A stretch of DNA of 64,000 nucleotides. It comes from Pseudomonas urmiensis. Its GTDB lineage: Bacteria; Pseudomonadota; Gammaproteobacteria; Pseudomonadales; Pseudomonadaceae. The notes under the pieces are model-generated. The model worked only from the letters and a program-made list of their open reading frames with translations, was not told the DNA's origin and did no database searches. Of the stretch, positions 1-8,913 are shown one piece after another. The stretch's first letter is position 1, and each line of letters begins with the position of its first letter. The translations under genes were made by a program, and so were the position numbers. The DNA lies in NCBI RefSeq assembly GCF_014268815.2, contig NZ_JABWRE020000001.1, positions 4,283,001-4,347,000 of the forward strand, in the 5' to 3' direction.

Positions 1-211
1 CGACCTTCTCACCTTCCAACGCCAGGCGCTGCAACACTGGCAAGGCAAAGCCTGCAGTCTTGCCGGTGCCGGTCTGGGCCGCGGCCATCAGGTCGCGACC
101 GGCCAGTACGGCGGGGATGGCCTGGGCCTGGACCGGGGTTGGGGTGGTGTAGTCCAGCTGCTGCAGGGTGCGCAGCAAAGGTTCGATCAGGCCGAGTTTG
201 GCGAAATTCAT
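1..211 (-). CDS. DEAD-box RNA helicase, N-terminal part (RhlE-like)
   Basis: This is the first 70 residues of a reverse-strand gene that runs off the left edge of the window. It begins [16 protein letters not shown], followed by a Q-motif-like stretch ([13 protein letters not shown]) and the Walker A motif AQTGTGKT. That order is diagnostic of DEAD-box ATP-dependent RNA helicases, and the short N-terminus without extra domains fits the RhlE subgroup. Such enzymes unwind short RNA duplexes in ribosome assembly and RNA decay. The C-terminal extension that would separate RhlE from other subfamilies lies outside the window, so the subgroup is inferred. Confidence 0.85.
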   Translation of the reverse strand, partial: MNFAKLGLIEPLLRTLQQLDYTTPTPVQAQAIPAVLAGRDLMAAAQTGTGKTAGFALPVLQRLALEGEKV

Positions 212-309
212 GGCAATACCGTCAGGGGGTTCAGCGAAGGCGGCAGTTTACCTGCGCCAGTACCCTCGTGTCGCGATAGGGCCGCACCCGCAGCCCCACA
301 GACGCGGGC

Positions 310-1230
310 CTATTTGCACATTTCGCCCTTCAGCGGCGCCGGCTGCTCGGGCGCCTTGCGCCACTGCGGCAGGCCGATCAGCACCACCGCGCCGATGATC
401 ACCGCCATCGCCACGCATTCTTCGGCGCCAATGGCTTCACCGGCGAAGGCGATCCCGAGCAGCACTGCTACGGCTGGGTTGACGTAGGCATAGCTGGTGG
501 CCGCCGCCGGGCGTACGTTCTTGAGCAGGTACATGTAGGCGCTAAAGGCCAGGATCGAGCCGAACAACACCAGGTACGCCAACGCGCCCCAGCCAGCAGC
601 GGTTGGCATCTGGGTCAAGCGTTCGCCACTGACCGCACTGCCAATCAGCAGCGCCGCGCCGCCAACCAACATCTCGGCTGCACTGGCCATCGGTCCTTGG
701 GGCAGCGGCAGGCTCTTGCTCCATACCGAGCCAAACGCCCAGGCAGCGGCGGCAAACAGGATCAGCGCCGCGCCCATCGGGCTGGCTTGCAGGTTAGAGC
801 CCAGGTTGAGCATGGCGATGCCGGCCAATCCGAGGCAGATGCCCGCCCATTCCAGGCGCGAGTTGCGATGGCCAAACAACAGACCGAACACCAGGGTAAA
901 CAGCGGTACCGTGGCCACCGCCAGCGCTGCTACTCCTGAGGCGACGCCCGCATGCTCGGCCAGGGTCACCCCGCCATTGCCGCAGCTGAGCAGCAAAAAG
1001 CCAATCGCCCCGGCCGCGCGCCATTGCGGCCAGGTTGGCGCCGGCACCCCGCGCCAGCGCAAAAAGCCATACAACAGGCTGCCGGCGATCACGAAGCGAA
1101 TCCCCGCCATCATCATCGGCGGCCAGGATTCGACGCCAATGCGGATGAACAGGTAGGTCGAGCCCCAGACCAGATACAGGGCAAGAAAGGCACCGATGAG
1201 CAACCAGGGAACACGACGGGAGGCAGGCAT
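310..1230 (-). CDS. yedA: YedA-like drug/metabolite (DMT/EamA) exporter
   Basis: This 306-residue inner-membrane protein has about ten hydrophobic segments arranged as two tandem EamA repeats (roughly residues 12-140 and 155-290). The first repeat opens with LYLVWGSTYLFIRIGVESWP, the typical DMT signature, and the length equals that of E. coli YedA. Members export small metabolites or drugs by proton exchange, and the substrate cannot be read from sequence. It is divergent from the Lrp-family regulator at 1388, so local control by that regulator is plausible. The call is firm at family level, less so for the exact orthologue. Confidence 0.85.
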   Translation of the reverse strand: MPASRRVPWLLIGAFLALYLVWGSTYLFIRIGVESWPPMMMAGIRFVIAGSLLYGFLRWRGVPAPTWPQWRAAGAIGFLLLSCGNGGVTLAEHAGVASGVAALAVATVPLFTLVFGLLFGHRNSRLEWAGICLGLAGIAMLNLGSNLQASPMGAALILFAAAAWAFGSVWSKSLPLPQGPMASAAEMLVGGAALLIGSAVSGERLTQMPTAAGWGALAYLVLFGSILAFSAYMYLLKNVRPAAATSYAYVNPAVAVLLGIAFAGEAIGAEECVAMAVIIGAVVLIGLPQWRKAPEQPAPLKGEMCK

Positions 1231-1387
1231 GGGGAAAACACTCGAAATCCGTTTACGGGTGACTTAGTTTAGAAAGGGCCTTGCGCAAACTTAAGTTACA
1301 AAACACGTTTAAATCACCCACACACTTTGCAATGAATGGTTATTTGCTGCCTTTGCCGTTGATTGCTTGAAACGAGCGAAACCCGTC
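1231..1387. promoter_or_regulatory. divergent promoter region between the DMT exporter and the Lrp-family gene
   Basis: This AT-rich 157-bp spacer contains the palindrome AACTTAAGTT (1288-1297). It is flanked by an imperfect inverted pair, GGGTGACTTA near 1257 and TAAATCACCC near 1310. Lrp/AsnC proteins bind AT-rich dyads of this kind and often control a divergent transporter. The operator role is inference. Confidence 0.4.
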
Positions 1388-1846
1388 ATGGACAAGTACG
1401 ACCGCATGCTCCTCGCCGCCCTGTTGGAAAACGGCAGGGCCACTTACGCGCAGCTGGCGCGACAGGTGAACCTTTCACCACCTGCGGTGGCCGAGCGGGT
1501 GGCCAAGCTTGAGGCCAGCGGGGTGATCACCGGCTATACGGCCAAGGTGGACCTGGAAAAGATCGGCCTGCCGATCCAGTGCGTGATCGAGCTGCGCCTG
1601 GCCAGCCATGGCAACCAGCAGGCTTACGATGAGCTGGCGCGGATTCCCGAGCTCACTGAGTGTCATCGGGTCACGGGCGATCCGTGCGTGATCATGCAGG
1701 CGGCAGTGGGGTCGATGAGTGAGCTGGAGGCGCTGATCAATCGGGTATCGCAGCTGGGCTTCAGCAAGACCTCGATCATTCTTTCAAGTGCGGTGGAGCG
1801 GCGGGTGCCGTTGCAGCAACTCGCGGGCAATGGCAAAAAGAGCTGA
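1388..1846 (+). CDS. Lrp/AsnC family transcriptional regulator
   Basis: The protein has 152 residues if it starts at the ATG at 1388, which immediately precedes the conserved MDKYDRMLLAALLENGRATY. An in-frame TTG at 1367 would add seven residues that family members lack. Residues 1-60 form the winged helix-turn-helix (LARQVNLSPPAVAERVAKLE) and residues 70-150 the ligand-binding RAM domain. Lrp-family proteins form octamers and respond to amino acids. The divergent DMT exporter suggests it controls amino-acid export, a common arrangement, but the effector is unknown. It is followed by a REP pair, not by another gene. Confidence 0.88.
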   Translation: MDKYDRMLLAALLENGRATYAQLARQVNLSPPAVAERVAKLEASGVITGYTAKVDLEKIGLPIQCVIELRLASHGNQQAYDELARIPELTECHRVTGDPCVIMQAAVGSMSELEALINRVSQLGFSKTSIILSSAVERRVPLQQLAGNGKKS

Positions 1847-1868
1847 GACCTGCGGTGTCTGGCCTGAC

Positions 1869-1938
1869 GCTATCGCGGGGCAAGCCCGCTCCCACGCCAA
1901 GTTGGCTCTGCCTGGGAGCGGGCTTGCCCCGCGATAGC
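1869..1938. repeat. REP element, inverted pair
   Basis: Two arms of the Pseudomonas REP (core TATCGCGGGGCAAGCCCGCT) face each other across about 15 bp between the converging ends of the Lrp-family gene and the NYN gene. The structure can form a long hairpin and probably serves as a transcript end or RNA stabiliser. Confidence 0.9.
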
Positions 1939-1946
1939 GTGCTCAA

Positions 1947-2426
1947 TCAATGACGCAGCAGCAGCGAGCCTTCGATCGGCACATAGTCAGTGGCCGCGCG
2001 AATCAGCGACAACGCCGTCAGCCCGGGCACGCCATACACCACAGCCTCGACCCCATAGCGCTGGATCGCTCGCTCCAGCAGCAAGTCGAAGTCGCCATCA
2101 CCCGAGGCCAGCACCACCTGGTCGACCCGGCTCGCCGCCTCGATCACATCCAGGGTAATACCCACGTCCCAGTCACCCTTGGCCGAGCCATCGCTGCGCT
2201 GGATGTAGGGTTTCAAGCGCACCTCGAAGCCCAGGTTGCGCAAGATCTGCTGGAATTGCTGCTGCTTGCTGTCGCCGCGGTCGATGGCATAGGCCACCGC
2301 CTCGACGATCTGCCCCTGGCGGCTGACCTCGGCCCACAGTGCGGTGTAGTTGAAATGGCAGCCATGGGCCTGGCGGACGGTGTAGTAGAGGTTCTGCACA
2401 TCGGCGAACAGCGCGATCTTTTTCAC
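1947..2426 (-). CDS. NYN (PIN-like) domain protein, LabA/DUF88 family
   Basis: With the GTG start at 2426 the protein has 159 residues and begins MKKIALFADVQNLYYTV. An AAGGG ribosome-binding site lies 7 bases upstream. The longer frame from 2477 adds a non-conserved leader and is not preferred. Acidic residues typical of the PIN-like NYN ribonuclease fold are visible in FADVQNL, KGDWDVGITLDV and ASGDGDFD. NYN proteins are predicted metal-dependent ribonucleases. Its RNA target is unknown, and its neighbours do not suggest one. Confidence 0.8.
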   Translation of the reverse strand: MKKIALFADVQNLYYTVRQAHGCHFNYTALWAEVSRQGQIVEAVAYAIDRGDSKQQQFQQILRNLGFEVRLKPYIQRSDGSAKGDWDVGITLDVIEAASRVDQVVLASGDGDFDLLLERAIQRYGVEAVVYGVPGLTALSLIRAATDYVPIEGSLLLRH

Positions 2427-2501
2427 CACACAACCCTTGGGTAATCCTGCGAGAAAGGGGTTGGCGTGCAACCCCACAAGCCCAGCAGTATGCCAGAGGC
2501 C

Positions 2502-3239
2502 TCAGACGAAGGTGTCGTCGTCAGAGAAGAAGCCGCCGTCGTCGTTGCCGTAGTCGCTGTCCATGAAGCCGCCCTGATCGCCAGCATAGCCGCCATTGTC
2601 GGCCACCTGCTGCTGGCCGGCCTGGTCATTCCAGCCGCCCGAATCGCTGGCCGGGGCTGGCTCTTCCTTGATCACTTCAACCACTTCCTCAGGTTGCGAA
2701 TGATGGTTGAACAGGCTGCTGAGGCCTTGTGCCAGCAAGACCCCACCCGCGACCCCGGCAGCGGTCTGCATGGCGCCGCCGAGGAAACTGCTGGCACCAC
2801 TGCGCGCGGGCGCGGCGTTGAAGGCCGAAGCCTGCTGTGGCTGCGCTTGCGCGTAACCCGGTGCCGACGGCTCGCGCCAGCCACCAGCGCTGGCACCTGG
2901 TGCGACAGAGCGTTGCGGTTGCGGGGCAGGTGCGCGGCTACCGGCACCGAAGATGCTCGACAGGAAGCCGCCGCCATTGCTAGCCCCACGGCTGGCCTCG
3001 AGCTGAGCGCGGGCCTGCTTGAGTTCGTTTTCCAGCTGCTTGTTTTGCTCATCGAGGCGCTTGATCGCTGCCTCTTGGACGAGGATCGCCTGGGCCATGT
3101 AGTAAGGCGCCGCCGGCTGCTGGCGCACATGTTCCTCGATGCACGCCTGGGCCTGGGCGTCGCGCGGCTGGCTGGGGTCTTCGGCTTGCTTGATGCGGCC
3201 AAACAGGCCGTCGATCAGGGTTTGTTCTTCAGTATTCAT
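2502..3239 (-). CDS. DUF2076 domain protein
   Basis: This 245-residue protein has an N-terminal helical region (1-85). It starts MNTEEQTLIDGLFGRIKQAE and continues into a coiled coil with KRLDEQNKQLENELKQARAQ. A Ala/Pro/Gln-rich low-complexity middle follows, and the tail is very rich in Gly and Asp (last 40 residues). This layout is that of the DUF2076 family. No signal peptide is evident. The function is unknown. The acidic Gly-Asp tail could bind metal or mediate assembly, but that is a guess. Confidence 0.75.
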   Translation of the reverse strand: MNTEEQTLIDGLFGRIKQAEDPSQPRDAQAQACIEEHVRQQPAAPYYMAQAILVQEAAIKRLDEQNKQLENELKQARAQLEASRGASNGGGFLSSIFGAGSRAPAPQPQRSVAPGASAGGWREPSAPGYAQAQPQQASAFNAAPARSGASSFLGGAMQTAAGVAGGVLLAQGLSSLFNHHSQPEEVVEVIKEEPAPASDSGGWNDQAGQQQVADNGGYAGDQGGFMDSDYGNDDGGFFSDDDTFV

Positions 3240-3395
3240 GGGCTACCTCGTGCGGGCAAGCGGGACATCGGACAGCGTCAAAGATGGGGGGCGCAGGCGC
3301 GGGATTCAATCAGCGGACGCGTGAAACTTTTTTCAGCCAGGCCTTGAGTGGGCTAAAGTTACGCCCCTGCTTTTACAGCCATGCGATGTTGACTG

Positions 3396-4052
3396 ATGAA
3401 TCCGCTGAGCGTTCTGCGCGACTCCCTGTACTTTTTCCGCCGTCACCTGGCGAGCATCATCCAGCTCTGCCTGCCGTTGATCGTGCTCGAGGCCCTGCTC
3501 ACCCAGCTGCTGTACCGCCAGATGGGCGAACAGGCGTCGCCGGCCTACGGCATGCTGGTCAGCCTGCTGCTGTATCCGCTGTACAGCGCGGCGCTGATCC
3601 TCTACCTCGACACCCGTACCCAGGGCCAGGACATCCTCAAGCGCAACCTGTTCGCCCGCGCCCTGCAGCTGTGGCCGCAGCTGGCCTTGCTGATCATGAT
3701 CAGTACCCTGCTGATCATGGCGGGCCTGGCACTGTTCGTGTTTCCCGGCATCTGGATCATGATCAACCTGGTGTTCGCCGAATACCTGCTGGTGCTGCGC
3801 GGCTTGCCCGTGGTGCAGTCGATGCGCGAGAGCGCACGCATGACCACCGGGCACTTCATGCGCATCCTGGTCTGCGTGTTCGCCTCGCTGGCGCCGGTGT
3901 GGCTGCTCGACGGCCTGCTGATGATGGCCTTCCCGCAGCCGCAACCTGGCGTGCAACTGGCCATGGACAGCCTCAGCGGCCTGTTGCAGCTGTTCAGCAG
4001 CGTGGTGCTGTTCCGCATCTTCATGTTGTTGGAAGCCGACGCCGGCGCTTGA
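3396..4052 (+). CDS. YciC family inner-membrane protein
   Basis: This 218-residue protein has at least five strongly hydrophobic segments and starts MNPLSVLRDSLYFFRRHL, as in YciC (UPF0259) of enterobacteria. The amphipathic N-terminus followed by glycine-rich membrane helices is conserved in that family. In E. coli the YciB/YciC proteins are linked to envelope maintenance, and the biochemical role is unsettled. The gene lies 61 bp upstream of the EEP gene in the same direction, so the two may be co-transcribed. Confidence 0.8.
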   Translation: MNPLSVLRDSLYFFRRHLASIIQLCLPLIVLEALLTQLLYRQMGEQASPAYGMLVSLLLYPLYSAALILYLDTRTQGQDILKRNLFARALQLWPQLALLIMISTLLIMAGLALFVFPGIWIMINLVFAEYLLVLRGLPVVQSMRESARMTTGHFMRILVCVFASLAPVWLLDGLLMMAFPQPQPGVQLAMDSLSGLLQLFSSVVLFRIFMLLEADAGA

Positions 4053-4113
4053 ACTGGCCTGGCGACGAACGGCTCGGTTATGCTGGCGCGATCCGCACCG
4101 ACAAGCCGAGCCG

Positions 4114-5193
4114 ATGACCCGACTACTGCGCAACGTCCTGCTGTTCCTGCTGCTGATGCTGGCCTTGCTCTGGCTGCTCGCTGAGCACCTGAGCTGGCAG
4201 CCCTCCCCCCGCGAATCGGTGGCAGTCGCCTGCCAAGGCCCTGGCCAGCCGCTGCAGCCCGGGCAGACCTTGAGCGTGATGAGCTGGAACGTCCAGTACC
4301 TGGCCGGCAAGCGCTATGTGTTCTGGTACGACCAAGGCCGCGGCAGCGACACCCGCCCCACCCGTGAAGACCTGGCGTTCAACCTCGATGAAGTGGCGCG
4401 CGTGATCCGCGCCGAACAGCCCGATATCGTCCTGTTGCAGGAGTTGGACAAGGACGCCAAGGCCAGCGACTACCAGGATCAATTGGCCCTGCTGCGCGAG
4501 CGTCTGGCCGACTTGTACCCCTGCGCGGTGCAGACCGATGAATGGAAAGCCGGTTTCGTCCCCGACCGGCACATCGCCGGCAGCGTCGGCCGTACCCTGG
4601 CAACCCTCAGCCGGTACCCGATCGCCAAGGCCGAGCGCCTGCAATTGCCCAATACCGCCAGTAACGCCCTGGCCCGCCTGCTGGAGTCGCAACCGGCCCT
4701 GCTAGTCAGCTATCTGCCGCTGGCCGATGGCGGCCGTCTGGCGGTGCTCAATACGCGGTTGTCGCCCTACCGGCCAGGCAGCGACCTGCAACGACGGCAA
4801 GTGGCGCACGTCAGCAAAGTGCTCGATCGCCTGGAAACCCAGGGCACCCCCTGGCTGATTGGTGGCGACTTCAACCTGTTGCCGCTGGGCCAGTACCGTC
4901 GCCTGCCACCGGCCCAGCGCGGTAACTACCCGGCCGACAGCGACCTGCACCTGCTGTGGGACAAGTACCCGATGATCCCCAGTAATGCCGAAGCCAGCGG
5001 CGCCGAGCGCGACGCCTGGCTCACCCACTTCCCCAATGACCCGGCCGTGAGCGGACCTGACCGCACGCTCGACTACCTGCTGCACAGTCCACGCCTGCAG
5101 CGATTGGAGGCGCGTGTGCTGCAGGCAGATACGCTGCAGATCTCCGATCATCTGCCGATCACCGCACGTTTGGTCTTGCCCAAAGCGCGCTAA
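4114..5193 (+). CDS. endonuclease/exonuclease/phosphatase (EEP) family protein, membrane-anchored
   Basis: The 359-residue protein carries an N-terminal membrane anchor (residues 5-25, LLFLLLMLALLWLLAEHL) and then the EEP fold. Catalytic and metal-binding motifs are clear: SWNVQYL, LLQELDKDA, LIGGDFNLLP and ISDHLPITA. EEP members cleave phosphodiester or phosphomonoester bonds in nucleic acids, phosphoinositides or sphingolipids. The anchor and periplasmic orientation suggest a lipid-type or extracytoplasmic substrate over DNA repair. The substrate is not determinable from sequence. Confidence 0.85.
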   Translation: MTRLLRNVLLFLLLMLALLWLLAEHLSWQPSPRESVAVACQGPGQPLQPGQTLSVMSWNVQYLAGKRYVFWYDQGRGSDTRPTREDLAFNLDEVARVIRAEQPDIVLLQELDKDAKASDYQDQLALLRERLADLYPCAVQTDEWKAGFVPDRHIAGSVGRTLATLSRYPIAKAERLQLPNTASNALARLLESQPALLVSYLPLADGGRLAVLNTRLSPYRPGSDLQRRQVAHVSKVLDRLETQGTPWLIGGDFNLLPLGQYRRLPPAQRGNYPADSDLHLLWDKYPMIPSNAEASGAERDAWLTHFPNDPAVSGPDRTLDYLLHSPRLQRLEARVLQADTLQISDHLPITARLVLPKAR

Positions 5194-5302
5194 GCCAATC
5201 AGCGCTGCCCAGGAAAAGCAGCCCGCCGGAGAAATCGTTCAGCCTGCTGCCCTGCATGTCCCTCGTCTACCGTGGCGACATTCATCCACAGGGACGCAGG
5301 CT

Positions 5303-5794
5303 ATGAACGAACCGCAACCTAGCAACCACTGGGCCGATGGTCAGTCTTTTATCGGCAGCATCTACTTGCTAGAGGATGGCAAACGCTACCCAGTCCACCC
5401 CTTCAAGACCCATCACGACCTGAGCTTTGGCGTCGATATCCATGTCGACGATGGCTGGCTCAAGGTCGGCGGCAGCGCAGGTCCTTCGTTGTTTCTCTTT
5501 CGATTCCATTCAAGAGGCGAGAATCGCTTGCATTTCAAGGTCGCTCTGGCCTCCAACAGCCGCCGCAAGCTGGGTATCAGCGACAATGGCTACCTGGGGC
5601 TGTACGACCAGACAGACGAGTTAGATTACTGGAAGCTGCAGCCGGTGGAATGGTCCAAGGATGAGCTGCGCTGCCTGATCCGTGATAATCAGGGTCACCA
5701 GGTGAAAATCGAACATGTCTCCGAGCAAAAAATGGCCCACCTGACCATCGGTGATGGTGTACCGCTTGAGTTTTTGATCGTCCGTTCCCATTAG
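5303..5794 (+). CDS. hypothetical protein (163 aa)
   Basis: The start is set at the ATG at 5303, preceded by GGGACGCAGG. The frame is open further upstream but encodes an unlikely Arg/Pro-rich leader. The product (MNEPQPSNHWADGQSFIGSI...) is soluble and has alternating hydrophobic and polar segments suggesting a beta-rich fold. Tryptophans sit in DELDYWKLQPVEWSKDEL. I do not recognise a family. It lies between the EEP gene and the converging hrpB. Confidence 0.6.
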   Translation: MNEPQPSNHWADGQSFIGSIYLLEDGKRYPVHPFKTHHDLSFGVDIHVDDGWLKVGGSAGPSLFLFRFHSRGENRLHFKVALASNSRRKLGISDNGYLGLYDQTDELDYWKLQPVEWSKDELRCLIRDNQGHQVKIEHVSEQKMAHLTIGDGVPLEFLIVRSH

Positions 5795-5822
5795 TCAATA
5801 CCAAGGTTCCCGCAGCTGATTT

Positions 5823-8351
5823 TCAGCGGCCGCGGGGCTTGGCGCGTGCCGTCGCTTCCGCGACCAAGGGATCATCCGGCCAGTAATGTTTGGGGTAGCG
5901 GCCCTTGAGGTCTTTTTTCACTTCGGCATAGGTCGTGCGCCAGAAGTTGGCCAGATCCTGCGTCACCTGCACCGGCCGTCGCGCGGGCGACAGCAGGTGC
6001 AACTTGACCTGCTGGCGGCCTTGGGCGATGCGCGGCGTGTCGGCCAGGCCGAACAGCTCTTGCAGACGCACGGCCAGAATCGGTGGGGTTTCGCTGTAGT
6101 CCAGGCGGATGTTGGAGCCCGATGGCACATTGAGGTGCTCTGGTGCCCACTCATCCAAGCGTTGCGGCAGCGGCCAGGGCAGCAGGTTGCGCAGGATCGA
6201 TGACAGGTCCAACTGAGCGAAGTGACTCAGCCGCGAGACCTTGCCCAAATAAGGCTGCAACCAGTCTTCAAGACTCGCGAGCAGCGCTTCGTCAGACAGA
6301 TCTGGCCATTCACTCTCCACGCTCTTGTGCAAATCCAACTGGCGTAGCAAGGCAACGCGGGCCTGCCACTGGCGGAGCGCTGGCGTCCACGGCAACAGCG
6401 CCAAGGTCTTGCGCCGGACCAAGCCGAGCAAGGCCTGCGCCCGAGCCTCGTCGCTCAGGCCAGGCAACGCTTCACGGCTGAGCACCAGCTCGCCGACCTT
6501 GCGCTGACGCTCGGCGCGCAACACCTGTTCGCGCTCATCCCAGTCGAGAAGATCGAGGGTTTCGACCTGCTCAGCGAGCACCTCTTCGAACAAGCCAGGA
6601 TCGAACTCGGCCGCCAGGTAGATCCGCTCTTCGCGCTGGCCCTGGCGGCTGCCCAGATCGGCAATCACCAACCATGGGCACTTCATCAACCCATCGACTT
6701 CAGCAAACAGCGCGGCGCGGCCGTTGGCCAGGCGATACTCGGCGCCGCCTTCGCGCCGTTGTTGGGCGACCCGGTCCGGATACGCCAGCGCCAGCAAGGC
6801 GCCCAGCCAGCGCGGATGCTCAGGGTCAGCCACAGGGGTGACCGGGTTGCCACGCAGCAGGCCACGGTATTGGCGAGCCAGCTGACGAGCACGTTGTACC
6901 CCACCCTGGCCGCCTCGTGTCAGCTTGCTTTCGCCACTGAGCAGCGCCAGTCGAGTATGCAGGTCGGCGCCGCCGCCGCGCTGGATATCGCGCTCGCCGA
7001 GCAATGCGGCAACATTGCAGGCCATATCGGTCAGGCCAAGGTGCTGGCCGCGCAACAACAGATGGGCGATGCGCGGATGGGCCGGCAACTCAGCCATCGC
7101 CTGGCCATGCTCGCTCAGGCTGTCGCGGCTGCCGGGCTTGAACGCACCAAGGCGCGCCAGCAGGTCTTGCGATTGGGCGTAGGCGGCGCTCGGTGGTTGA
7201 TCGAGCCAGCGCAGTTGCTCGGGTGTCACACCCCAGCGCGCCAGTTGCAGGGCCAGGCCTGCCAGGTCTGCCTGGAGGATCTCGGCGCTGCCGTGCGCGG
7301 CCAATTGCTCATGCTGGGCCTCGGACCACAAGCGGTAGCACACGCCTGGCTCAAGCCGCCCAGCCCGTCCAGCGCGCTGGGTGGCGCTGGCGCGGGAAAT
7401 GCGTTGGGTGTCCAGGCGGGTCATGCCGCTGCCCGGATCAAAACGCGGCAGCCGCGCCAGGCCGGCGTCGATCACCACCCGCACGCCATCGATGGTCAGG
7501 CTGGTCTCGGCGATATTGGTCGCCAGCACCACTTTGCGCAGGCCTGCGGGCGCAGGCTCGATGGCAGCCCGTTGTGCATTGAGGTCAAGTTCGCCATGTA
7601 GCGGGCACAGCAGGATGTCTGGCCGCTCGCCTAGCGCGTCCTGAAGAGCTTGATGCACCCGGCGGATCTCGGCCTGCCCGGGCAAGAACACCAACAGGCT
7701 GCCGGATTGCTCGGCCAGCCCCTGCAGCACGCAGTCGACTACCCGTGGCTCGACGAACTCACCGGGCTGAAACGGCCGCCCCCATTGGATATCCACCGGG
7801 TGCATGCGTCCTTCGCTGCTAACCACCGGTGCCTGATCAAGCAGCCGTGACAGGCGCTCGCCTTCCAGGGTCGCCGACATCAGCAGGATCTTCAGCGGCG
7901 GATCGTCGCGTAAAAGCTCGCGGCCATTGAGGCTCAGCGCCAGCGCCAAGTCAGCATCCAGCGAACGCTCATGGAATTCATCGAAGATCAGCAGGCCAAC
8001 GCCTTCCAAGGCCGGATCCGCTTGCAGGCGGCGGGTGAGGATGCCTTCGGTGACCACTTCGATACGCGTAGTGGGGCCGACCTTGCTGTCCAGCCGAATC
8101 CGGTAGCCGACCGTTTCGCCGACCTTCTCCCCCAGCTCGCTGGCCAGCCGCTCGGCTGCCGCCCGTGCAGCCAGCCGGCGCGGCTCGAGCATGACGATGC
8201 GCTGCCCCGCCAGCCACGGCTCATCGAGCAGCGCCAGCGGCACGCGGGTAGTCTTGCCAGCGCCGGGCGGCGCCTCCAGCACGGCTTCGTGGCGGCTACT
8301 GAGCGCTTGGCGCAGCGCGGGCAATACGGCATCGATTGGTAATGAAATCAT
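5823..8351 (-). CDS. hrpB: ATP-dependent helicase HrpB
   Basis: This 842-residue DEAH-type helicase shows Walker A (APPGAGKTTRVPLALL, residues 27-42), the DEFHERSLDADLAL motif II, SAT motif III, and motif VI in RASATQRAGRAGRLEPG. The length and the HrpB-specific C-terminal region (LNVPSGSNIRLDYSE, ending YPKHYWPDDPLVAEATARAK) match bacterial HrpB. The family is a 3'-5' RNA/DNA-type helicase of uncertain cellular role. In some pseudomonads and xanthomonads it affects mRNA processing and adhesion. It converges with the hypothetical gene at 5303, and only 28 bp separate the stops. Confidence 0.95.
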   Translation of the reverse strand: MISLPIDAVLPALRQALSSRHEAVLEAPPGAGKTTRVPLALLDEPWLAGQRIVMLEPRRLAARAAAERLASELGEKVGETVGYRIRLDSKVGPTTRIEVVTEGILTRRLQADPALEGVGLLIFDEFHERSLDADLALALSLNGRELLRDDPPLKILLMSATLEGERLSRLLDQAPVVSSEGRMHPVDIQWGRPFQPGEFVEPRVVDCVLQGLAEQSGSLLVFLPGQAEIRRVHQALQDALGERPDILLCPLHGELDLNAQRAAIEPAPAGLRKVVLATNIAETSLTIDGVRVVIDAGLARLPRFDPGSGMTRLDTQRISRASATQRAGRAGRLEPGVCYRLWSEAQHEQLAAHGSAEILQADLAGLALQLARWGVTPEQLRWLDQPPSAAYAQSQDLLARLGAFKPGSRDSLSEHGQAMAELPAHPRIAHLLLRGQHLGLTDMACNVAALLGERDIQRGGGADLHTRLALLSGESKLTRGGQGGVQRARQLARQYRGLLRGNPVTPVADPEHPRWLGALLALAYPDRVAQQRREGGAEYRLANGRAALFAEVDGLMKCPWLVIADLGSRQGQREERIYLAAEFDPGLFEEVLAEQVETLDLLDWDEREQVLRAERQRKVGELVLSREALPGLSDEARAQALLGLVRRKTLALLPWTPALRQWQARVALLRQLDLHKSVESEWPDLSDEALLASLEDWLQPYLGKVSRLSHFAQLDLSSILRNLLPWPLPQRLDEWAPEHLNVPSGSNIRLDYSETPPILAVRLQELFGLADTPRIAQGRQQVKLHLLSPARRPVQVTQDLANFWRTTYAEVKKDLKGRYPKHYWPDDPLVAEATARAKPRGR

Positions 8352-8468
8352 GGTGGTCCTCGAACGAGCCGCCGAGTATAACGGCGAACCGGCCAGGACC
8401 TATCATGGTCATAATGTTCGATAGCGGCCGTTTGCCGCGATCGTTGCGACTTTCCATCGGAGATTTAC

Positions 8469-8888
8469 ATGCGCATCCCATCCCGTGTCATCGGTGGCGT
8501 TCTAGTCGCCACCCTGCTGACCCAGCTGACGGCCTGCGGCACGCTGTTCTATCCAGACCGCCGCGGCCAGATCGAAGGCAAGATCGACCCGGTGGTCGCC
8601 GCCCTCGACGCCATCGGCATCCTGTTCTACGTGATCCCGGGGCTGATCGCCTTTGGCATCGACTTCGCGACCGGCGCCATCTACTACCCTGGCGGCACTA
8701 CCGCGCAGGTCGATCCGGCCAAGCTCAAGCCGGCGATCGATGCCGATGGCAAGGTCGACAACGCCAAGCTGCAGGCTATCCTCGAAAGCGAACTGGGCCA
8801 GCGCCTGCCGCTGAACGACCCGCGACTGATCCAGCATCGCGGCAGCGTCGAGCAACTGGCTGCCTACGGCCTGGTACCGGCCGCCTGA
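8469..8888 (+). CDS. small lipoprotein of unknown function
   Basis: This 139-residue protein begins with a signal peptide ending in the lipobox LTACG (Cys about residue 23). It is therefore predicted to be lipidated and placed in the envelope. One strongly hydrophobic stretch (IGILFYVIPGLIAFGIDFAT) follows, and the C-terminal half is helical and charged. The ribosome-binding site GGAG precedes the ATG. I recognise it only as a conserved Pseudomonas lipoprotein. It precedes fieF by 25 bp and may share its transcript. Confidence 0.75.
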   Translation: MRIPSRVIGGVLVATLLTQLTACGTLFYPDRRGQIEGKIDPVVAALDAIGILFYVIPGLIAFGIDFATGAIYYPGGTTAQVDPAKLKPAIDADGKVDNAKLQAILESELGQRLPLNDPRLIQHRGSVEQLAAYGLVPAA

Positions 8889-8913
8889 TTCGCACAAGGA
8901 CTTTGCCGCCCGC

